In this document: positions 17,440 through 26,196 of the stretch, in pieces
How positions within the stretch are numbered: position 1 is the stretch's first letter
How the letters are laid out: each line of letters opens with the position of its first letter
NCBI GenBank assembly: GCA_964583615.1
Contig: CAZOWM010000019.1
Span: 1 to 64,000, forward strand
From: CAZOWM01 sp964583615
GTDB taxonomy: Bacteria; Spirochaetota; B62-G9; DRHN01
Reading direction: 5' to 3'
Length of the DNA: 64,000 bases
The notes under the pieces: generated by a model
Databases searched by the model: none
The model's input: only the letters and a program-made list of their open reading frames with translations
Told to the model about the DNA's origin: nothing
Position numbers and translations under genes: made by a program

Positions 17440-18768
17440 TCACTGGAAGCTTTTCTCCATTCCGCGCAGCGTACTCCCCGAGATACCTGAAATTTCTGTG
17501 TGGATAAAGGACCCGACAGGTGCCCGTGTCCTGACCACAATCATTTTCCCTGTTTCTGATTTGCAGAGCATTTCGGCCGGGTTCTTTTTACTTGTGCGCT
17601 CCACGAGAATAGTCGCGGTCTTTCCGATCATCTTTTGGTTTCTTGCTATAGAAATACCCCTCTGGAGTTCGATCAGTTCCTCGAGTCTGCGACCCGCAAT
17701 GTTTTTCGCCACCCTGCCGGGAAAATTTGCCGCTTTTGTGAAAGGTCTCTCCGAATATTTGTACATGAATGCATCGTCATACTGAAAACGCCTGCATGCA
17801 TCCAGCGTACGCGTGAAGTCTTTTTCTGTTTCTGTGGGGAATCCGACGATGATGTCGGTCGTTATTGAAGCATCAGGTTCATATTCGTGAACCGCATCAA
17901 CGAGCCGAGCATAGTGCGCGAGAGTGTATCTTCTATTCATAAGACCGAGAATCCTGTCCGACCCACTCTGCAGCGGAAGATGAAAGTGTTTGCACACCTT
18001 GGGGAGCGCAGTGATTCTTCTGATCATTTCAACGGTAAAGTCCTGTGGGTGCGACGTGAGGAACCGAATCCAGCGTATACCCTCTACACGATGGATCTTT
18101 TCGAGCAGTTCCATGAAATCGATATCCCCGCTGTCCTTCCCGTAGGCGTTCACGTTCTGCCCGAGCAGAGTGATCTCCGCGACACCCTGCTCTGCGAGGT
18201 CCCGCACTTCCCTTAACACTTCTTCGTGTTTTTTGCTTTTCTCAGGCCCCCTCAGAATGGGAACGATACAATAGCTGCAGTTGTTACTGCACCCTTTTAT
18301 AATATTCACCCACGCCCTGTGCCCCTCTGCTCTCTTTGTTGTAAACCCGGAAAATCGGTACTGACTTTTATCAGTCGTAATGCATCGAGTATTCTTCCTT
18401 TCACATTCAGCCACATATTCCGGTATGTCGATATAGTGGTACGTGCCTGCACATACATCAATTTCCGGAAAATCTTGAAGGATTTCCCGTCCCTTTTCCT
18501 GCGCCATGCATCCAGCAAAAACGATAAAAAAATCTCTTTCCGAGGATCGCTTCAAGGATCTGTAATATCCGAGTCTTCCGTACACCCGTTGCTCTGCGTT
18601 TTCCCGCACCGCACAGGTATTCAAAACCACGACGTCCGCTTCCTTCTCGCTGCGTGCCCTAGTGTATCCCCGTTGTTCAAATGCAAGCGCTATGTCAAGG
18701 GAATCCGACTTGTTCATCTCGCACCCGTAGGTTTCGATAAAATAGGTCCTTTTTTGCAGCATATCCAT
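17440..18768 (-). CDS. miaB: tRNA-2-methylthio-N6-dimethylallyladenosine synthase
   Basis: MiaB adds the 2-methylthio group to A37 of tRNAs. It has the N-terminal UPF0004 domain with three Cys (ETYGCEMN, C16; NTCAVRE; AGCMAQ), the radical-SAM CSNNCSYC motif near residue 160 and a C-terminal TRAM domain. I start at ATG 18768 because 19 residues of the longer frame precede the conserved MLQKRTYFIETYGCEMN start without any family match. The length of about 442 is typical. Confidence 0.94.
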   Translation of the reverse strand: MDMLQKRTYFIETYGCEMNKSDSLDIALAFEQRGYTRARSEKEADVVVLNTCAVRENAEQRVYGRLGYYRSLKRSSERDFFIVFAGCMAQEKGREILQDFPEIDVCAGTYHYIDIPEYVAECERKNTRCITTDKSQYRFSGFTTKRAEGHRAWVNIIKGCSNNCSYCIVPILRGPEKSKKHEEVLREVRDLAEQGVAEITLLGQNVNAYGKDSGDIDFMELLEKIHRVEGIRWIRFLTSHPQDFTVEMIRRITALPKVCKHFHLPLQSGSDRILGLMNRRYTLAHYARLVDAVHEYEPDASITTDIIVGFPTETEKDFTRTLDACRRFQYDDAFMYKYSERPFTKAANFPGRVAKNIAGRRLEELIELQRGISIARNQKMIGKTATILVERTSKKNPAEMLCKSETGKMIVVRTRAPVGSFIHTEISGISGSTLRGMEKSFQ

Positions 18769-18856
18769 ATAATAATATCTTTCCCAAAAAAGGTCAGGGC
18801 GAAAACACGCATACGGCATCATCACTTAATCGTAATGTGGGGTTATTTTCGGGGGG

Positions 18857-19087
18857 TCAGTAAAAGGAAACATTCAGCGAACCGCACATCGGACACACAT
18901 GATCCTGTCCGAGCTCGTCCTCATAATCGGGGAAATCGTTTCGATCAGGGTATATCGTGTCTGTCCAGCGGAAATCGCACTCTTCGCACACGTAGGTTCT
19001 GGTGATGATGTGTTCAGCCTCGTAGTCTTCCGAGTCCTCAGGGTCTGAGAACCCATCATCCTCGTCGTCTTTCAGGAAATCCATCAT
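18857..19087 (-). CDS. small acidic zinc-ribbon protein
   Basis: This 76-residue protein begins with an Asp/Glu-rich stretch (DDEDDGFSDPEDSEDYEAE) and ends with a zinc ribbon formed by CEEC and CPMC. The start is one of two adjacent ATGs at 19087 and 19084 behind GGGAG. It could bind nucleic acid or protein through the ribbon. No specific family is recognised. It sits between miaB and the dehydratase gene. Confidence 0.72.
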   Translation of the reverse strand: MMDFLKDDEDDGFSDPEDSEDYEAEHIITRTYVCEECDFRWTDTIYPDRNDFPDYEDELGQDHVCPMCGSLNVSFY

Positions 19088-19137
19088 GGTCTCCCGTATC
19101 CTGTATATATTATAGACTAATAGATGGTCTTTGTTTG

Positions 19138-20580
19138 TCAACAGTTTTTCGATACATTACAGCAGATTTTCATGAGAGAGGAATGCCCTTCAGCAACAAC
19201 AGCTCCCATGCGCTCACCGATCTCATCCTCAGTCAGGTCGTAAATGTGCTCCGCGAGCTCATCGATCATCTTCATGAGAAGGGGATTGCTGGCCACGTTT
19301 TTTTCAATGAAGATACCCGGGTGTGTACTCGGTAATATCTCGACGTCTCTGTGATACAGCTCCTCACTGTACTTCTCACCCGCCCGAATACCGGTATACA
19401 ATACAGGAATGTCCTCATAGGGGGTGAGACCAGAGAGGATGATGAGGTTTTCAGCGAGGTCCTTGATCTTGATTGGCCGACCCATATCGAGGATGTATAT
19501 GTTGCCCGCCGTTCCATTTGTTGCTGCCTGCATTACCAGCGAGGTTGCCTCGCGGACCGTCATGAAGTACCGTTCCATGTACGGTGAGGTAATGGTGACG
19601 GGGCCACCCTTTGCGATCTGTTCCTGAAAAACGGTTGACACGCTTCCGTTGCTGCCGAGCACATTTCCAAAACGAACACTGCAGGAGTGCATCCCATTGC
19701 CGGAAAAAATACCGGTCATAAGCTCACAGATTCTCTTCGTTTTCCCCATGACGGAAACCGGGTGCACCGCCTTGTCTGTTGATATCATGATAAATTTCTC
19801 AATACCGTTGTTACGGGAAACCTCGAGCATGGTTCGTGTTCCGACCACATTGTTCAGAAAGATCATCCTTTCGTGGCTTTCCATGAGCGGTACATGTTTA
19901 TATGCAGCCGCATGAAATACAATGTCCGGCCTGTAACGTGAAAAAATCTCATCAATAATGCGTCTGTTCTTTATGTCGGCGACACAGGGAATGAACCCGG
20001 TTTTTTCGTGTATGAACGCTTTTACATCACGGGACAAATAAAAAAGCCCGTTCTCATTCAAGTCAACCGCAACAAGAACATTGGGGCCGTATCCCGAAAG
20101 ATCTCGAATGAGCTGAGACCCGATTGATCCGGCGGCACCGCTTACAAGAATCTTCCTCCCGCCGATGTACCGTCGTATCTCCTCTGTATCGATTGAAACC
20201 TCCTCCCGTTCGAGAAGATCCGAGAGACCGAGTTTCTTAATCTGATCGAAATGTACAACCCCCTCGATGATCTCCATTGTGGAAGGAACGATCAGCAGTT
20301 TTACCTTTTTCGCCTTGCATATTCTCACGATATCCCTGATAACAACTTTTGGAATCGACGGCATGGCGATGATTACTTCTCTGATCATGTACTGTTCAAT
20401 GCACTCGGAAAGCTTCGAGCGGCCCCCGAATACGATTTTCCCGTGTATAGATACTCCAGCTTTCCCCGGGTCGTCATCTATGAAACCCACGACCTCTATC
20501 CGCTCTTCCGGATGTTTCAGGATCTCCTCCAGCACCATGCTCCCTGCTTCACCGGCTCCGCAGATCAATGCTCTCCGCAT
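19138..20580 (-). CDS. nucleoside-diphosphate-sugar dehydratase, CapD/WbpM-like (short form)
   Basis: The about 480-residue protein has a Rossmann-like N-terminal domain (GAGEAGSMVLEEI) and a catalytic SDR domain with GAAGSIGSQLIRDL, HAAAYKHVPLME and the ISTDKAVHPVSVMGKTKR active-site segment, where Met replaces the usual Tyr, as in C6 dehydratases of UDP-GlcNAc type. It lacks the four membrane helices of full-length WbpM. It probably makes a 4-keto-6-deoxy sugar for surface polysaccharide or glycan. The start at ATG 20580 follows AAGGA. No other sugar gene is adjacent, which is unusual. Confidence 0.87.
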   Translation of the reverse strand: MRRALICGAGEAGSMVLEEILKHPEERIEVVGFIDDDPGKAGVSIHGKIVFGGRSKLSECIEQYMIREVIIAMPSIPKVVIRDIVRICKAKKVKLLIVPSTMEIIEGVVHFDQIKKLGLSDLLEREEVSIDTEEIRRYIGGRKILVSGAAGSIGSQLIRDLSGYGPNVLVAVDLNENGLFYLSRDVKAFIHEKTGFIPCVADIKNRRIIDEIFSRYRPDIVFHAAAYKHVPLMESHERMIFLNNVVGTRTMLEVSRNNGIEKFIMISTDKAVHPVSVMGKTKRICELMTGIFSGNGMHSCSVRFGNVLGSNGSVSTVFQEQIAKGGPVTITSPYMERYFMTVREATSLVMQAATNGTAGNIYILDMGRPIKIKDLAENLIILSGLTPYEDIPVLYTGIRAGEKYSEELYHRDVEILPSTHPGIFIEKNVASNPLLMKMIDELAEHIYDLTEDEIGERMGAVVAEGHSSLMKICCNVSKNC

Positions 20581-20633
20581 AGGTGTTGTCCTTTGGTTCT
20601 CACGTATGTTTACATAGAATATCGGCCGGATTC

Positions 20634-20786
20634 TCACCTGCGTTTATGAATCTTTGGGTATACGTAGCTAGTGTCTTTAAACTGTTTTTCCCCGGGTCCG
20701 AAATATGACACCAATGTGCGCACGATTTTTTCGTACCGGTCAGGAGGTATATCGAGTGTAAACTGATAGCGAATCTCTTGCTGCAC
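20634..20786 (-). CDS. candidate 50-residue small protein after metG
   Basis: From GTG 20786 to TGA 20634 the frame encodes 50 residues, starting VQQEIRYQFTLDIPPD and ending TSYVYPKIHKRR, a well-mixed, coding-like composition. It lies in frame with metG just after its TGA; the in-between codons read FFSWR. A GGAG sits next to the GTG but is too close to be ideal. It could be a separate small gene, a readthrough tail of MetG or a remnant. I do not recognise a family. Confidence 0.4.
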   Translation of the reverse strand: MQQEIRYQFTLDIPPDRYEKIVRTLVSYFGPGEKQFKDTSYVYPKIHKRR

Positions 20787-20801
20787 TCTCCAAGAAAAAA
20801 A

Positions 20802-22694
20802 TCAACTGACTTTGCTCCCCGGAGCAATCTGTCTGTCCACGCTGAGGAGAGAAAGATTTCTATTGTCCGCGGCTGCGAGAAGCATTCCGTTGGATTCGAT
20901 CCCCATGAGGGTGACAGGTTCCAGGTTGACGAGCACAGCGATTTCTTTTCCGATGAGCTCTTTGGCCTTATAATATTCAGCAATTCCTGCAACAATCTGT
21001 CTGTTTTCATCACCAATATCAACAAGTATCTTTATCAATTTCTTCGAGCCTTTTACCGATTCAGCTTCAATCACCTTCCCGATCCTGATGTCAAGTTTTT
21101 TGAAATAGTGGATGTCGATCATTTCGTCTTTTTCCTCTGTGTTTTTTTGTTCGACAGCTATTCTGGGGAAAAGGCTTTTCCCCTCATGTAACTCCTTTCC
21201 TGGTTCAAGCCTCCCCCAAGAAAAGTGGTCCGTTTTCGGCCGTGCACCGTCTCTGATATCCCTCATTATTTTCTCTGAAAAAACCGAAAGCGCAGTCTCT
21301 GATTTTTCGAGGATGATCGGTGCAAGCAGTACTGACACGAGCCTCACCCCTTCGCATGCAGTGTACAGAGTTGTGCTCAGTTCTTCGGTTTTCTCCTCCT
21401 TGTGGAGATTCCAGGGGGCCTTTTCGTCTATGTATTTGTTGATCATTCGTATAAATCCAAAAATTGCACCGAGCGCAGCGTTGAGTTCCATCCTGTCTAC
21501 AAGCTCGTGTATCTTCCCGGGCAGTGCCTTTCCTTCCTCGATTATTCTCTTGTCATCACGTCCGGGTTCCCGGGGTTCGGGAATCGTACCATCAAAGTAC
21601 TTGTGCACCATTGTGACAACCCTGCTCAGGAGGTTTCCGTAGTCATTGGCAAGATCGGTATTTATGGTATTTATCAGGAGTTCTTCGCTGAAGTTTGCAT
21701 CCGACCCAAGAACCATGTTTCTTATAAGCACATACCGGAAATTTTCTATCCCGTATTTATCGATGAGTTCGATCGGCCGAACCACATTCCCGATAGACTT
21801 GCTCATCTTTGTGTCCTCAACGAGCCACCACCCGTGCGCAAAAATCGTCCGCGGCAGCTCGAATCCGGCGGATTTCAACATAATGGGCCAGTACACCGCA
21901 TGCGTGGTGACGATGTCCTTGCCGACGAGATGTACGGTACAGGGCCACCACTTCTGAAAAGAATTATTGTCTCTGTATACCCCAATGTTGCTTATGTAGT
22001 TTATAAGGGCGTCAAACCACACATAGGTAACGAACTTTTTGTCAAACGGAATTTCTATGCCCCAGTCGAGACGAGACTTCGGCCTCGAAATACAGAGGTC
22101 TGACAGCGGCCGTTTCAAGAAACCGAGGATCTCGTTTCTCCTTGTTTCCGGCCTGATAAAGTCGGGATGCTCCTTTATGTACTCGATGAGCCAGTCCTGA
22201 TATTTGGACAGCTTGAAGAAATAATTCTTTTCCTCGATGTCTATTACTTCTCTGCCGCATGAGGGGCACTTTCCGTCCACGAGGTCCTTCTCGGTCCAGA
22301 ATCTTTCCTCAGGTATACAGTATTTTCCGACATAGGTATCAAAATAGATATCACCGCGTTCATAGAGGTAGGTGAGCAGGTTCTGTACAACGAATACGTG
22401 CCGTTTTTCCGTTGTCCTGATAAATCGCGAGTAGCTGATATTCAGCTTTTTCCAGAGCTTCACAAAACGAACAACCATGGAGTTGCAGTGGTTCTTGGGC
22501 TGAATTTTCCGCTTTTTCGCGGCTTCCTGAACCTTGAGGCCGTGCTCATCAGTTCCTGTAGAGAAAAAAACCTCATCTCCGAAAAGCCGGTGGTAGCGTG
22601 CAATCACATCAGCAAGAATCGTCGTATACGCGTGCCCGATATGCGGCTCGTCGTTCACATAGTAAATGGGGGTCGTGACATAAAATTTTCCCAC
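20802..22694 (-). CDS. metG: methionyl-tRNA synthetase
   Basis: MetG charges tRNA-Met with methionine. The 630 residues include the class I motif HIGH (PHIGHAYTT) near the start, a zinc knuckle with CPSC, the KMSKS motif (TKMSKSIGN) near residue 300 and a C-terminal EMAP/Trbp111-like tRNA-binding domain (about 525-628) with KKLDIRIGKV. The start is GTG 22694 with AGGAG seven nt upstream. It follows the helicase gene after about 110 bp. Confidence 0.96.
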   Translation of the reverse strand: MGKFYVTTPIYYVNDEPHIGHAYTTILADVIARYHRLFGDEVFFSTGTDEHGLKVQEAAKKRKIQPKNHCNSMVVRFVKLWKKLNISYSRFIRTTEKRHVFVVQNLLTYLYERGDIYFDTYVGKYCIPEERFWTEKDLVDGKCPSCGREVIDIEEKNYFFKLSKYQDWLIEYIKEHPDFIRPETRRNEILGFLKRPLSDLCISRPKSRLDWGIEIPFDKKFVTYVWFDALINYISNIGVYRDNNSFQKWWPCTVHLVGKDIVTTHAVYWPIMLKSAGFELPRTIFAHGWWLVEDTKMSKSIGNVVRPIELIDKYGIENFRYVLIRNMVLGSDANFSEELLINTINTDLANDYGNLLSRVVTMVHKYFDGTIPEPREPGRDDKRIIEEGKALPGKIHELVDRMELNAALGAIFGFIRMINKYIDEKAPWNLHKEEKTEELSTTLYTACEGVRLVSVLLAPIILEKSETALSVFSEKIMRDIRDGARPKTDHFSWGRLEPGKELHEGKSLFPRIAVEQKNTEEKDEMIDIHYFKKLDIRIGKVIEAESVKGSKKLIKILVDIGDENRQIVAGIAEYYKAKELIGKEIAVLVNLEPVTLMGIESNGMLLAAADNRNLSLLSVDRQIAPGSKVS

Positions 22695-22805
22695 CTCAAT
22701 GCTCCTCGCTGCTCATATACCCGCCACCATCATCAGAAATGCGTACCCCTCAGATTACGAATAAATTGAAAAAAACGGCTGAAAATGTTTTTCATCATAT
22801 GTTAG

Positions 22806-25259
22806 TCATTTCATTTCATTTGTCAAGTTGTTATTCGACAAATACCTGTCAGTCTGGTTGAGTAATTCAGAGAGCTCGCCGACAAACACACGCCCCCCCG
22901 GAAGGGAATTGATGAATACCTGGCCGTAATTTCTTTTGAGTACACGGCTGTCGAGAATGACAACGATTCCGGTGTCCGTTTTTTTTCTGATAAGCCTTCC
23001 GATACCCTGTTTCATCTTTATCACTGCGAGCGGGAGAATATATTCGCAGAACGGATTTCCACCGGTTTTCTGTATACGTTCGACTCTCGCCCGGACAACA
23101 GGTTCTGTCGGAACCTTGAAAGGAAGCTTCGTGATGATCACACACTCGAGAGTTTCACCCGGAGCATCAACACCCTCCCAGAAACTTACAGTGCCGAATA
23201 GAACAGAGTGTATATTCATTTTGAAGTTTTGAAAAAGATTCTTTCTCAGGTCACTTCCCTGTTTGAAAAGCACCAGCCCTCTTTTTTCAAGGGTTTCTTT
23301 CACCCCCTCGTACACTGTATTCAACATCCTATACGAGGTGAACAGCACAAAGGCTTTCCCGTTTGTTTTCTCCACGACCTTCATAATGCTCTCCACGACC
23401 ATCCTCTCGTAGCCTGGTGTCTCCGGCCCGGGTATATCGGAGGGTACCAGTACAGCCATCTGTTCCTCATAATCGAATGACGAACGGATGCGCTCTTTGT
23501 GGACAGCCCGGTGCAGGCACAGTCTTTTCTGAATGAAGTCAAAAGTATTGTTCACAGTCAGGGTTGCGCTGGTGAGCACCCCGCTTTTCAGTCTCCTGAA
23601 AATGAGCTCTTCAAGCATGCTCCCCACATCAACGAGAGAAACAACGATTGCCGTTTCTTTTCGTTTCTCGATCCAACGTATGTATTCACCGGTGTCGTCT
23701 CCGAAAAAGATGTCGATCGTATATGCAATCTCGTGAATTCTCGAGATAAACCCATCGAGCTGCTTTTTCGTCTGTTCCTCGACTCCTTCTTCAATATGTG
23801 AATTGAGATCGCTGAGCTGTTCAATGAGCCGTATGCACCCCCGGTAAAAAGCCCCAAGCCCTGATACAACCAAGGTCTCCCACCCCGGAAGGCTTCTCGT
23901 TTCATCGTTGAGCTCCATGACGGTATATCCATTGTTGAGTGCGTCTCTCTGAAGGCGCGTGCTGTTCGAATCGACAAATTCATCGATACCCTCAAAAAGG
24001 CTGAAACTGAGAGTCTTGAGCGCCGATACCTCATCGATCATCTCACTGATTTTTGTTTTTTCACCAAGCCCTTTGTTCATGAGAAAGACGAGATAGCCCC
24101 GTTTTTTTTTCTTTACGATAAAGAGACTGTTGAACAGCCGGAGAACGGAGCCCAGCGAGATCTTTCGCGTGAAAAAGGAGGTCGCGGAATCTTCGAGGTT
24201 GTGCGCCTCATCAATGATGAGCCGCTCGTACGCGGGAAGTATCGAATTCCCAGACCCTATAAGGCTTGCATCAGCGAGCAGATAGTGATGATTGGTGATG
24301 ATAATGTTGGCAGAGACCGCACGCCGCTTCACCGTGTTGAGAAAACACCTGCTGAAAAACGGGCATCCGGCCCCTGTACATGTTTCGGATTGTGAGTTAA
24401 TTTTTTCCCAAAGGCTCAACTTTGGCATAAATGAAAGGTCAGAGAGGCTTCCGTCAGTGGTCGTATTCACCCACTCCGTTATTCGTTCGAACTGATCGTG
24501 CTCTTCTTCATCGAGAAGCGTGAAGAGATCCTGCTGCACCTCCGCTACTCTGCTCAGGCAAACGTAATTCCCCCTCCCCTTCATCAAGATATAGCTGAAG
24601 TCCTCATTCAATGCCCCTTTGAGATCGGGGATGTCCTTGTAGAGAAGCTGCTCCTGCAGGTTTATCGTGTTCGTTGAGATGACGACCCGCTCTCTGTTTT
24701 TCAGTGACCACCCCACCGACGGAATAAGATAGGCAAGCGTTTTTCCAATGCCCGTTCCAGCTTCTATGAGGGCGATGGCATCTTCGTTGAATGTTTCACA
24801 CACAGACTCGAGCATCCTTTGCTGCCCCTCCCTCTCTTCAAATCCGGGAATCGTTCTGCTGAACACCCCTCCCGCAGATATAAGAGCATTGAGTTCGGCC
24901 TGATCGAGTTTGATTTCTCTTTTTTTGAGTACAGGCTCTACAACCACATAAAAATCGGAAAGGTCATTGTTGATGATGATAAATCCCACCCCTCTTTGCG
25001 CACTGAAATTGGCAATTCGCATATCAGGGTTTGAAGGAGTGAGCGTCCCGGTCGGGTGGTTGTGGATGATCACATCCGGAATGGCTGTTCTCTCAAGAGG
25101 GACTGCAACACACTCATCGTCCCCGCGTGCCACCACTTCAACCCGTGTAATCATTTGCTGTTCATCGGTCCACCCGAAGAACAGGACCTCGTTGCCGCCT
25201 GCCCGCCGAATTTCGTCTTGCATCTTCTTTGCCGATTGCTCGGAAAATCTTTGACCCAT
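22806..25259 (-). CDS. JAMM-domain/DinG-type helicase fusion
   Basis: The C-terminal about 650 residues are an XPD/DinG-family superfamily-2 helicase: Walker A EAGTGIGKT (166-174), four Cys that should hold a 4Fe-4S cluster (NYVC, then CTGAGCPFFSRC), the DEAH box IDEAHNLED and a C-terminal lobe with QGIGRLIR. The first about 120 residues are a RadC-like JAMM domain with HNHP (His66, His68), Ser76 and Asp79 and a candidate catalytic Glu24. I start at ATG 25259; an open frame extends to TTG 25328 but has no ribosome site and overlaps punA by 50 bp. It probably unwinds damaged or structured DNA; the role of the JAMM part is unknown. Confidence 0.85.
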   Translation of the reverse strand: MGQRFSEQSAKKMQDEIRRAGGNEVLFFGWTDEQQMITRVEVVARGDDECVAVPLERTAIPDVIIHNHPTGTLTPSNPDMRIANFSAQRGVGFIIINNDLSDFYVVVEPVLKKREIKLDQAELNALISAGGVFSRTIPGFEEREGQQRMLESVCETFNEDAIALIEAGTGIGKTLAYLIPSVGWSLKNRERVVISTNTINLQEQLLYKDIPDLKGALNEDFSYILMKGRGNYVCLSRVAEVQQDLFTLLDEEEHDQFERITEWVNTTTDGSLSDLSFMPKLSLWEKINSQSETCTGAGCPFFSRCFLNTVKRRAVSANIIITNHHYLLADASLIGSGNSILPAYERLIIDEAHNLEDSATSFFTRKISLGSVLRLFNSLFIVKKKKRGYLVFLMNKGLGEKTKISEMIDEVSALKTLSFSLFEGIDEFVDSNSTRLQRDALNNGYTVMELNDETRSLPGWETLVVSGLGAFYRGCIRLIEQLSDLNSHIEEGVEEQTKKQLDGFISRIHEIAYTIDIFFGDDTGEYIRWIEKRKETAIVVSLVDVGSMLEELIFRRLKSGVLTSATLTVNNTFDFIQKRLCLHRAVHKERIRSSFDYEEQMAVLVPSDIPGPETPGYERMVVESIMKVVEKTNGKAFVLFTSYRMLNTVYEGVKETLEKRGLVLFKQGSDLRKNLFQNFKMNIHSVLFGTVSFWEGVDAPGETLECVIITKLPFKVPTEPVVRARVERIQKTGGNPFCEYILPLAVIKMKQGIGRLIRKKTDTGIVVILDSRVLKRNYGQVFINSLPGGRVFVGELSELLNQTDRYLSNNNLTNEMK

Positions 25260-25278
25260 TCCGCGCTTTTCCAGTACG

Positions 25279-26142
25279 TCACCCGCGATGCGTGGAACGC
25301 TGTTCGGGTGAATCCGGTATTTTCTCAATGATTGTTTTTATTAATCGTGAAACACGATTTTCCACTGATGACATCGTCTTTAGGACACCTGTATGGCTGA
25401 GACGCTCCTGCGTGATCCCGCACGCCATGTTTGTAATCACCGATATGCCGAGCACACGCATTCTTTCCTGTGCAGAAACGATTACCTCCGGCACAGTGGA
25501 CATGCCGACCGCATCGGCTCCGATTCGTCTGAAAAACTCGATTTCCGCTCTTGTTTCATAACTGGGGCCCAATGTGGCAAGATACACTCCTTCTCTGAGT
25601 GCATCCTTTGTTCCGGTCTCAGGCGCACACTTTTTTGCGAAATCGATGAGCTCGCGGTCATAGGGCTCTGACATATCGACAAAGATCGGCCCATATTTTG
25701 TGTTTTCTTTCCCGACCAGAGGGTTTACTCCCATATAATTGATGTGATCGGAAATCAGCATGATGTCCCCTGGGGCGAAATTCCTGTTTATACCGCCGCT
25801 GGCGTTGGTGACAATGAGAACTTCCGCTCCCAGACGCCTCGAGATCCTGACCGGAAGCGTTACATCATCGGTTGAGAGCCCCTGATAAAGGTGAAAACGG
25901 CCGTTCCATACGAGTACATCCTTTTCTCCGAGCGCTCCTGTAACCAGTTCGCCTTTGTGCCCCTGAACGGTTGCCCCGGGAAAACCGGGAATATCCCGAT
26001 ACGGGAAGATATTTTTCTCAGCCACCTCCTCAACCACCCGGCCAAGGCCTGACCCCAGAATGAGAGCGATCGTTGGATGAATGGAAATTCTTCCCTGTAA
26101 AAAACTCAGTGTATCCTCAAGATTGTGTGAGCGTTCGTTCAT
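25279..26142 (-). CDS. punA: purine-nucleoside phosphorylase
   Basis: PNP cleaves purine nucleosides with phosphate, in salvage. The 287 residues match the trimeric PNP family: phosphate-binding GSGLGRVVEE, TVQGHKGELVTG, NASGGINRNFAPGD, GPSYETRAEIEFF and the base-pocket segment VGMSTVPE with TNMACG. It precedes the helicase gene on the minus strand with a 19-bp gap at the preferred helicase start. Confidence 0.93.
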   Translation of the reverse strand: MNERSHNLEDTLSFLQGRISIHPTIALILGSGLGRVVEEVAEKNIFPYRDIPGFPGATVQGHKGELVTGALGEKDVLVWNGRFHLYQGLSTDDVTLPVRISRRLGAEVLIVTNASGGINRNFAPGDIMLISDHINYMGVNPLVGKENTKYGPIFVDMSEPYDRELIDFAKKCAPETGTKDALREGVYLATLGPSYETRAEIEFFRRIGADAVGMSTVPEVIVSAQERMRVLGISVITNMACGITQERLSHTGVLKTMSSVENRVSRLIKTIIEKIPDSPEQRSTHRG

Positions 26143-26196
26143 TTTTTCCCCTTTCGGATTATGAGAGATATCACCCGCAGCGATCTTCGGATTTCT

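Noticed and set aside
20802..20804. TGA read as a sense codon genome-wide
   Set aside because: Many genes end properly at TGA in short overlaps such as ATGA and GTGA, which only work if TGA is a stop.
21402..22103. Plus-strand open frame of 233 codons
   Set aside because: It is antisense to metG, which has intact class I synthetase motifs.
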